From Pratylenchus scribneri (Eukaryota; Nematoda; Chromadorea; Rhabditida; Pratylenchidae), in contig JAQSEB010000061.1 of the NCBI GenBank assembly GCA_030063045.1, positions 310,001 through 374,000 of the forward strand: DNA of 64,000 nt, in the 5' to 3' direction. Both the position numbers and the translations under genes were made by a program. Position 1 is the first letter of the stretch. Each line of letters begins with the position of its first letter. Shown in pieces: positions 21,034 to 31,500 of this stretch. The notes under the pieces were generated by a model. That model was not told the DNA's origin. It searched no databases and saw only the letters and a program-made list of their open reading frames with translations.

Positions 21034-22311
21034 ATGCCACACAATTCAATCAATCCAATATTTTCATTCCTAATTTTTTCGGCTATTATTTTGTTGGCTA
21101 AATCCAATTTGCAAAATCCATTTTCCTCCGATAATCGAGAAGATTTGATTGTACTTGTGCCCCGGGGCGAAGACCCAAAAACAACAAAAAATCGAGTCAT
21201 AATCCCTCAAGGCAAATTGCCGTTTTTATTATGCCAAATTTTCATAAATTTTTAGTAAAAAATGGCAATCCATTACCTCCACTTCCATGCCTCATCGCCG
21301 AATTGGGAGTTTTTGAGAATGGACAAACTTTTACAAAAGGAAATTTTCATTACAATTGTAAAAATGGGACGGCGGAAGTAATTGGCCAGTTCATCGCATT
21401 TTCGATCAAAAGAATTGTTCATATTTTTAGCCTGTGTTTCGGATGATATGTCCGTAATCCAAATTGGGCGGACATTCCTCAAAGATGGAATGCGCCATAA
21501 ATGCCAAGTGAACGGCGAAACTGTGGCGTATGAACAAAGTTTGAAAGGGTTTAAGGCAGTGGAATGAAAATATTTATATGTAGAATCCACTTGTTATGAG
21601 AATGGAGTCCATTATGATATTGGTTGGCCAATTTGAATATAAAGAATTAGTTATTTGAATTTGAACAGGGGAAACATTTCGAAATGGGTCTTTCCAGCTT
21701 GTTTGCAAGGAAAATGGAGTTGCCGTTTTAGGTCTCTGGCCATTTAAATGACCATATTATGTATATTTTAGGCTGCTTTTTCTCGAATTCTAACAAGGAA
21801 GGTGTAATCCTTTTGGGCGAATCACGCATTTTGGGGAATAAAAAACATTCTTGCGAATTGACGGAGGCTGGCAAAATTAGATATTCAATAAATTGTAAGG
21901 CCAAAAATTGGATATTTCCATTAATCCTTCCATTAAAAAAAGTGATTGGCTGTCGAAATGGAAGCGAAGAATTTCGGCCAGGTCAAATTTGGACGGACCA
22001 ACATATTCGATACCAATGCACGCCGGAAGGGGAAACCAAAGTGTTGGGTGCCGTTTTCCATTTTAAAATGACAATCAAAAAGTGTTTTTGTTGAAGGTTG
22101 CGTTGATGAAGTTGGCCTTTTCATTGAATTGGGCCATGACATTTTGATGGGAGGCACCGTGCATCGATGCTATAAAGTCAATCGAACCACATATTATCAT
22201 CGGTTTGGCCATCACAAATTTTAATAAATGTTTTGATTTTTTAGTTTTCAATGTGAAAGTGAACATTCATTGACGGAATGCATTCATTCAAATTATTTGC
22301 CAAAACAATGA
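21034..22311 (+). CDS. Secreted protein with several MIG-18-like (fibronectin-I-like) cysteine repeats
   Basis: The start at 21034 gives a signal peptide (MPHNSINPIFSFLIFSAIIL); an upstream in-frame ATG at 20926 would bury it. Exons then encode four or five repeats of a pattern C-x-(E/D)-x-G...G..F..G..HYNC....G....IGC: PCLIAELGVFENGQTFTKGN; CVSDDMSVIQIGRTFLKDGM; CYENGVHYDIG with GETFRNGSFQLVCKENG; GCRNGSEEFRPGQIWTDQHI; CVDEVGLFIELGHDILMGGT. This matches the extracellular-matrix MIG-18-type repeat of nematodes, where the protein helps guide gonadal cell migration. The last residues are HRFQCESEHSLTECIHSNYL. Two of the introns (donors near 21210 and 21374) fit only GC-AG models. The family call is by pattern and moderately certain. 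Confidence 0.75.
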
Positions 22312-22500
22312 ACACACAAATTTATCATTAAAAATATAAATTAATTTGAAATGGGATATGTTTTGTTTATGTATAAAAAATAATGATATGGAATATGCAT
22401 ATTTAATTTGGACACCGGTTGTAATTTTTACATCCACCGGGGAATTTGTAAATTGCATTTCACATCAATTTTCATCCATCAATCTGAAAATGGTCCAAAT

Positions 22501-25500
22501 TTAATTGTCATAATTTCCTAATTTTACCTTTGTTGGCCCTCCTCTGCTTCCTTTAACCCTTCTTCGGCCTCGACCAAATACCACAGTGTCAATTGCTTGA
22601 TTTTGGCCAATCTGATCGCCGCCATTCATTGGAAGTACATTGATTGGTGCGGAACGGCACAAATCGATGGTCCGCATATTTTCATTGTGCTGTTCAATTA
22701 GCCGATCCGAACGAATTTTCATAAAAACCAATGCGCCAATCAACAAAGTGGACAATGTGATAAATAGGCCAACAATACTGCCCAACCAATAGGTCATTGG
22801 ATTTGTGTGGTTCAAAACAATCAATTCCACAATTTCCGCACTGGACAATGGATTAACCGGCAATAATTGATCCCTTTGATCGCGAAGATCCAATTCACCG
22901 TAGAAAGTCTGGAAATAAAAATTAATTATGGATTTAATTGGATTGGACCATTTCTTGAATTAAAATGGAAATTTCCTCAGCCGAAAGTGAACTTTCATCG
23001 TACGCAGCCGATTCACCATCAAATGGAACGGTGATGGTGAAATTGAATAGAATTCCTTCAAATTTGAAATTTTCCCATTTAATCATTGATACATTGAAAA
23101 ACTTGCCCATTTGGATTGCCGGATTTTTGAATCGAAATTCCGAAATGCGCATATTCCTTCCCATTGAATTCGTCCATCGATATGCAATCAAACTTGAATC
23201 ATTTGTGTTTTGGCCAATTAAATCCTTGGATGACCGTTCAATTCGAAGGGGAATTTTACGAGCATTTCCATCGCCGATTAGCACTAAAAATATAGTAGAA
23301 TATTTGTGAATTTGATACAAAATTCACACCTCTTTTTATGACGGAATCTGTCATATTTAAAATGATTACATTGTCAAATACTTTGAAGCCTCCATCACAG
23401 CTGATTGTTCGCTTCAATGCTTGCATTGCCTGAGGAATATTTTAATATATTTCTTTCATTTCATGTCAAACTCTCTGGGACTACCGTATAAATTCTTTAA
23501 AACCCCGCCTCTCAACAAAATAATTGAAGACCATTTTAAAATAAAGTTCACCTAATAATTTTCCACTCTATGGCTGGGTTGAAAATTAATTTCCATGGGA
23601 ATTAATAAAAATTTAATAAGGAAAATAGGTTAATTAGAAAATGAATTAGAAATTTATATGATGAAAATTTGTATAAAAGTGACTCCCAACCCTAACGAAA
23701 AAGTCTCTGAATTGTCCCCAAAACACCAATTCTATTCCTAATAATAATATCATTTTATGCCTTACATATGAATTGGTCAATTGATCGGCACAAAATGGTG
23801 GCCTCAATTTGGCGGAAACTGTGACCAAAGAAGAATTTGCCGGAATGCTGGAATTGATGGAAACAAAACGACGGGAAAGAATTCCGGTGGCCTTGGAAAG
23901 TTGTTCAAAAAATTGGCCAATTTGAGTGGAAGTGGGAATTTGAGTTGAATTCTAAAATGGAAACAAAATTATAAATGGAAATTGTTGAAAAAAATTTACC
24001 AATAAAAATGACAATTGAATTTCGGAATGCGATGGATACGGGGGAGGAATTGGTGGATTCACATTGAAAACACTGTGAAATAAACATTCAGAAAATATTT
24101 TGAGTTTAATTTTAAACCCGAGAATGCCCCCAACTCGACGGCAAGTGCAAAGTAATTGGAATTGACCAGGTGAAAACATTTTGGGCAAATTGGCTGAAGC
24201 ACAAATTGAATCATTCCATTGAGTTCCAGTAAAGAAAAAACACTGAAATAATTGAATAAAATAAATTAATTTGGATATTAAAAGTACTCGATAATATGCA
24301 GATGGTTGATAATTTTCAATGGTAACATTCACTCCAATTGAGAATGAGGCACTCCCTTGGGAAGCGATGGACACATTCGAGCCAGTGGTTGGGTCGAGTA
24401 AATAAATCTATGAATAATTAAGTATAAATGAAGTAATTACAGAGTATTAAGTCACAATTTTGACTTAAGGATTTTAGCAGGTTCCTTCCCAAACGTGGTA
24501 GCCTTCGAGGGAGCCACGAGAGGGGAATTGCCGAATTGGAATATTAACATTCATTTATCCGATTGGAATTCACAATAATAATAGGCGAAGATTGGGATTT
24601 GGGGCGGCTGGCCCATCGCTGGGCCGCTGGGATGTTGGGGTGCCCAATCCCAACTAAACCAGGGCCTATCGGGGCGAATGAACACTTAGTGGGGGATTTG
24701 GATTGGTTTTATAATCCCGGAGAGCTATTTGGACCTAGGAGGGAACAGTTGTTCTTTAATTCCCTCTAACATTCGTCTTCTCTAAAGTTTGCGCGCCCTC
24801 GCGCAATTGAGGGTCCCCAAAAAGAAATGAATGAATCAAAGTTTGATCTTTTGTTATTCATTTTTGTTCTTCTTCATTCTTTTTCCATTTGGTAGCTTCT
24901 CCGTCCGGGCGGGTCCCGATGAAGTTATTGTCCAACTGTTCGAATTGAAGTGAAATAGACAAAGCCTCCAATTCGCGTGCCAGTTGTTATCCTTTTGTTT
25001 GCAGTTGAACAGCAGCTTCCGTGTTCTGCCGTCGATCTTATTATTTCCGTTCTTCGCTATTCCTTCACCTATTTTTTCCTAGAAATTTTTTGAACCGCCA
25101 TTTGTTCTTCGCCTCCTAGCATTTGATATTCCTATTTTTCTGGTAAACAATCCTATTTTTATTCGGAATCCAATTGCTTTGATTAATTGCCATGGCTTTT
25201 TGTTCGTCTTCTCCTATGATCAAATCCTAGAAAAATGTTGACAGCTAATTTTTGCTTCATTTCCTATTATCCAGCCGTTTGCTGCCAACGCGAAAACAGC
25301 AAACTGATGTTACTGGTCCATTGCTTTCAGCCGCCTGCTGCCAATAGGGAAACAGCAGACTGATCTTACCAAAATCAATGAATTTTCCTAATCGTCTTTG
25401 TCTTCTTGGTCTTTGTATTGCTCCTATATAGCACTATTTGATTAGTTTCCACTGATTTGTCTTTGGAATTAATTTTGGCTCGATTAATTATTCATGGCTT

Positions 25501-28500
25501 TCCTCCCTAAGCCTAAATTTTGAATGATGCAGCTCCTACTGCTTTTTAATAGCCAAATTCAATTTAAATTCTTCATTTTTATTTTGTGCTGTTAACTTAA
25601 TTCTTCAATGGAAAAACTATGATCTTTGATCTTGAATTGTATTTTATAGAAGCTTCATTTCGCCTAGAAATTAGTTCATTTAAATGGATTTAAGAATTTA
25701 TTCATCTTGATATTTTTCTTCACTATGGCTATTATTATTTGGCAATAATCAAATCTTTCCTACGTTTAGCAGCTTCTCTCCTTAGAGAATTTTTGGTCCT
25801 GCTCTCTCAAAATTCATTAGCTTGTTTACCGCGACTGCTTGCAAGTCGGTGTTGAATCTGCATTCCAATGGTGTTTCCTTGCTGCAGTCCGTTGAATATT
25901 CCTTTCGGCATGTCCAATTGTTGTTATTACCCACAGTGCCTATCTTTGGCTTGACGAGTGGTATGAAGACCAAACGTCCTGCGGGATCCTTGCTGACTGC
26001 GCCATATTAAGTCACAATTTTGACTTAAGGATTTTAGCAGGTTCCTTCCCAAACGTGGTAGCCTTCGAGGGAGCCACGAGAGGGGAATTGCCGAATTGGA
26101 ATATTAACGTTCATTTATCCGATTGGAATTCACAATAATAATAGGCGAAGATTGGGATTTGGGGCGGCTGGCCCATCGCTGGGCCGCTGGGATGTTGGGG
26201 TGCCCAATCCCAACTAAACCAGGGCCTATCGGGGCGAATGAACACTTAGTGGGGGATTTGGATTGGTTTTATAATCCCGGAGAGCTATTTGGACCTAGGA
26301 GGGAACAGTTGTTCTTTAATTCCCTCTAACACAGAGGAAAATAGCTAAATTTTGAAGTTGTATTTTTTTTAATTAAAATAGGAAGGCGGATGGTGATTAT
26401 GATTTATTGTTTATATCTGGAAGTTGGAACTTAGAATTGGAATTATACCTCGTAGAATGAAAAGGAGGACATATTTAGTATATTAATATATTTCATGGAT
26501 CTCACAGAGATGATTTTTATATAAAATAAATTAGTTAAGTCCATTTGTTTTAGATTTGATTAATTCCGCTTGTTTCCGTCTTTTTAAGCTTAAATTGGAA
26601 ATAAAACATTAGATGATCGACAGACTATTCCTATTCAGGAATTCCATAGCAACATTTTAGACTTATTATTAGATAAGCGTTGATTATTTTAGTCATTATT
26701 TTAGTTGAAAAATTTGGCATATCCAAAATTCAATTAACGAACATGATGGAAATTGGATACGGCTTGATCCATACTCAACATTGCAAAATGTGGCATGAAA
26801 AATTGTTGCCGAAAATATTCATTGTCTCGAATTGCTAGCAATTCGGTGATGGCACTGCCCAAACAAATTTGAGTACAAATTTGTGTTCCATCCGTGCCGC
26901 ATAACCAATTTGAGAAAATTGATGCAAAATTTGGGTCAAAAGTTAACTAAATAATCAAAAAATTATTTTAAAATTCCAAATTTTTTTTACAATTTTTGTT
27001 TCATTTCCGGCCAATGCGAATGTTTTATTGGCAAACCCGGATTGGCCAGGTTCAATGCCCTGTGCTTGAACTGATGTGTAACTTTTGCCAAATGCTTTCA
27101 TTGTTTGTTGGCTAATTTGAATGCAAAAACTGCTCAAAATATCGCCAATATTTTCCAAATAAATTGATACAATATTTTGGTCCTTTCCCAAAAGAAGATC
27201 ATAAGAAATCAACAAAAGAGTTGCCTTAAAATTAATTTTAGCACAATTTTAAATAATTTTATTTTACAGTGTCTTCCGAAATCTTTTTTGGCATCGATGA
27301 AATTGATGTTTTTGTGCCACTGCCATTTTGTTGGCTCAAATCTCTTTTTGCCCTTCTCAATTCCCTATTTTCGCCCCAATTCAATGAAATTTTTGTTTGT
27401 TTCAATAAAAACACAATTTTTTGAATATTTGAACTGGATGCTGCCTCCGCCAATCTCATTCCATATTCCAAACTTTCCAACAATTCCTCCGAATCACTTT
27501 AATAAGAAAAATGGGAAATATTTAATTAGTCGAAAAACAATGAAATTTTCTAAAAGAATATAATGATTCCGAAGTTTGATATAGGGTATAGGCTCATAAA
27601 TCTTAATTAGATAGATCTCATCAAAATGCATCATTTGATTATATTTTGACTTAGGTATAAGCAATTCTAACCTAGTCTTGAACCATTAAACCAAAATTGG
27701 TTTAAACCATTTAATACCCTTCATAAATTGTTGACCAAACCATAACAAATTACATACCATTCAAAGCGTCTTGACCAGCTCTATCCAATTTTGGGTATAT
27801 GGTTTGGGAATGTAGAATAAACGTATTATGTATTCTTTTCGTCATATTAAATACAATATTATTTTAATTTATTTCACCGAATTTTACTTACGTGTTATTT
27901 TCAATTTGTTCAATTAATGAATCCAAAATTTCATTCAATAATTCTGTATTTTTCCATTGCCCACATAATTCTTGATTGACTGCGTCCAACAATTCCAATG
28001 CCCCAAAAACATCTCTTCAAAGGCATTTTTATTAATTTAATTCCACCAAAATTCCAAACCCATCATCGAGTCTCTTTTCCAATAAAATGACGGCCCTTCC
28101 AATGGTTTCCATCGAGAATTGTCCAACGGTGAAATTTTCACTAACAAATTTTTGGCATCGGCCCCAAATTCGATCACAAATTTCGAATAATGCCTCATAG
28201 CCAATTCGCTGGCCACAACTTGCATGCGGCTGGGGATAAGCTTAAAAAACGGAAATAAAAAATTAGAATAATTTAATAGGAAATGAAAGAAATAAGAGGA
28301 AATGACTCGGATCAGCGGATTATTCTATGTAAAAAGGGGAGTGGGCATTTTAGGGTAATTAACGCGACGAGAAAATGGGGTAAAAAAGAAATAGCCGATT
28401 GAATGAATGAATGAGGAAGTCAATGATCCCTCCTCCCTCAAACTAGACTCATTCATTTTATAGCATTTCACTCTCTTTTAGGAATTATTCAATGAATTTT

Positions 28501-31500
28501 CAAAATTATCTTCTGCGCAATTTTGCCCTTTCAACTCTCTTTTTTATTTTACTTATTCCCCATTTTGGCCATTGTTGTGCGGCAACGGCACAATCCGGGG
28601 GGCCTATTGGTGGTTTCTACATTCTCTTTTTTTATGGTTTAATATTAATTTCAGTGGGCTGTTGTCCCGCTTTGACACAAACAATCACAACAAATACACA
28701 ATTTGCGGATGGGGTCATGACATTTGTCTACGATGATAATAATTGTCGAACGGCAGTGACTGCAACTTGCTCGTTAGTTTTTGGACCTCACAATCAATAT
28801 ATTTTTATGAAATTGAGAATTTTTCTGACCCAAAAATAGATCTTGAATTTATCCCATTAGGCAATTGTTAATAAATTTAATAATATTATTTAATATACAT
28901 TCCTATTTTTAATAATTTCCAACATTTGCAGCCAACCAAATCCTACGCTAAATTTGAATGCGGCCATTGTGGCAAATACTGTCAATTTCCTGACAGTCGG
29001 TTCAATGACAACCACATTCCCCGGAACATGCGATGCAAATAACCAATGGGTGATGGGTCAGTTTTATGTCAAAGAAACAACTAGTATTGTAAAAATATTC
29101 AGAAGTTTATTCAAGATCTATAAATCTTATACCCAAAATAAATAGTTCTCACCGCGTCGCATCATTTGATTATGTTTTGGCTTAGGTTTAAACAATTCTA
29201 ACTTAGTTTTGAACCATTAAACCAAAAATGGGTTTAGATTTAGACCGTTTAATACCCTTTAATTGTTGACCAAACCAAAATGGGTTTAAACCGTTTAATA
29301 CCCTTTAATTGTTGACCAAACCAAAATGGGTGTAAACCGTTTAATACCCTTTAATTGTTGACCAAACCATAACAAATTATATACCATTCAATGCGTCTTG
29401 ACCAGCTCTAATCCAATTTTGGGTATATGGTTTGTTAATGTAGGATAAACCTTCTTTAAACTATTATAATTAGGAATTATTTTCTCTGCAAATTAAATAC
29501 CATCTATTAATATTTATTTAATTTAAAGGTAATCCACCATTGGTTATTGCCACATTGGAATGCCTTTTGACAAATCCAAATCAAGGATAATCCCAAACAA
29601 AATTAAAATATAATTTACCTGTTGGCAACATTGTTTCATAATAAATTCCATCCAATTCACTTTGCATACTTCTTTTTGACCAAACATCTCGATGATTGCT
29701 TCCATTTGTGTTGGTCATTAAATAACGAATACCAAAACGAATTCGGTAAATGTGCCCCGAGGAATTGGCAAAATGGCCAGATGGCTGTATTCGGACCAAA
29801 GTGTCCAATGAGGCAATTGAATCGGAGGGGGTGACCGAAAGTTTTTCAATATTCGGCAAAGAGTGAATTCGGAATTGAAATTGGGCAAATGACATTGGTC
29901 CTCCTTTTGCATTGTTTGTTGCCGAAAGTCGAAGGAAATAATCCTGATCCGGGTTTAGGCCAGGCCAATCCGGAAATCTTTTGAGGGAAATTATATTTTG
30001 AATAATTTCGGCAAATTTTACTCAATTAATTTGTCAATTGGCAACGAAATTTGAAGGATAATTGTTTGGCCTCCATCATTGGGTATCATTGAAAGATTCT
30101 TATTTGAATCGAATTTGAGTAATTTTTCCAAATCCATCGATTGATTATCTTCAAATTTTAATCAATTTTATTTATTAATTTATATTTTTTGCCTTTTCCT
30201 CCAAAAATGGACCATTTCAATGTTAGCATTCCACCAATTGGATTTTTAATCAATGCTTTGACATGAACAAATCCAATTGGCAATGAATTTTGTCCATCTT
30301 CGACAAATTTTATTGTTGGCAAATTTGGTGGCAAAACTTTAATTAAAATTCAATTATAAATTAATTCAAATAAAAATATATTGCCTTTAACCCTGACTTC
30401 CAATTGGCCAGTTGCATTTGCGGAATCGTTGATTTTGTCAATGAAAATGAAACTGAAAATTAAATTAATTTTTTCATAAAATAAGCCAAAATATTTAAAT
30501 TCGAATTTATAGATTATTTAAGCATTGAATTTGGTCTCAATTTTTTCCAATTTATGTTAATCTTGCTAATTAAAAGTCAATAATTCATTTTCATATTATA
30601 TGGATAATTGATATTTGTAAATGTTTAAATTACTTTACCAAGATGACCAAATATGAATAAAATTAGGTAAACTCATATTTAATTCTATATATAAAAATTA
30701 ACCTAGAAACGCAATTACAAAAATATTCCCCATCCCAATTTGAAAATTCACCTTCCATTTTCCCTCAATTTGCTTGGGGCCAACACCAAATATCCATTAT
30801 TATTCAACATTTGTTGCCGTTGTAAATCACCAATTTGGCATTTTTTCCCATTTTCTTCATCATCAGTCACATTCAAACATTGCCAATTGTGGACCAATGG
30901 CCAATCCTGCACATTTGGACTCCAACTTGGCGAGGCGTCTAATTGAAGGTTGTTCCCTTCGGAAATTGTACGCCAATTTGCGTCCACAATTGGAACGATT
31001 GGTTCAAGTTGAAACTTGAAAAATATTTTAATTTATTTTAATGGGCATATAAATTTAAATATACGTTTATTTGGCGGGAATCGATGACCTCCATTCCACT
31101 TTCATGTTTGACAGTCAATTGCACGGGAATGGAAGTGCCAGGTTGATATGTATACGGGGGAATTGTGTAAACAGAGGAATTTGAGGCAATGGAACCATTA
31201 ATTGACCAGATATACTGAAAAAAATTAGTTATAAATTTTTCTTAGTTAATCGAAAACAAATTTTTCTTATTTATTCGAAAACACATTTTTCTTAGTTAAT
31301 CGAAAACATATTTTTCTTAGTTAATCGAAAATTTTTCTTAGTTAATCGAAAACACATTTTTCTTAGTTAATCGAAAACACATTCTTCTTAGTTAATCGAA
31401 AACACATTTTTCTTAGTTAATCGAAAACACATTTTTCTTAGTTAATCGAAAACACATTTTTCTTAGTTAATCGAAAACATATTTTTCTTAGTTAATCGAA

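Noticed and set aside
24563..24769. Identical 68-residue ORFs at 24563 and 26123
   Set aside because: They are the two LTR copies of the retrotransposon.
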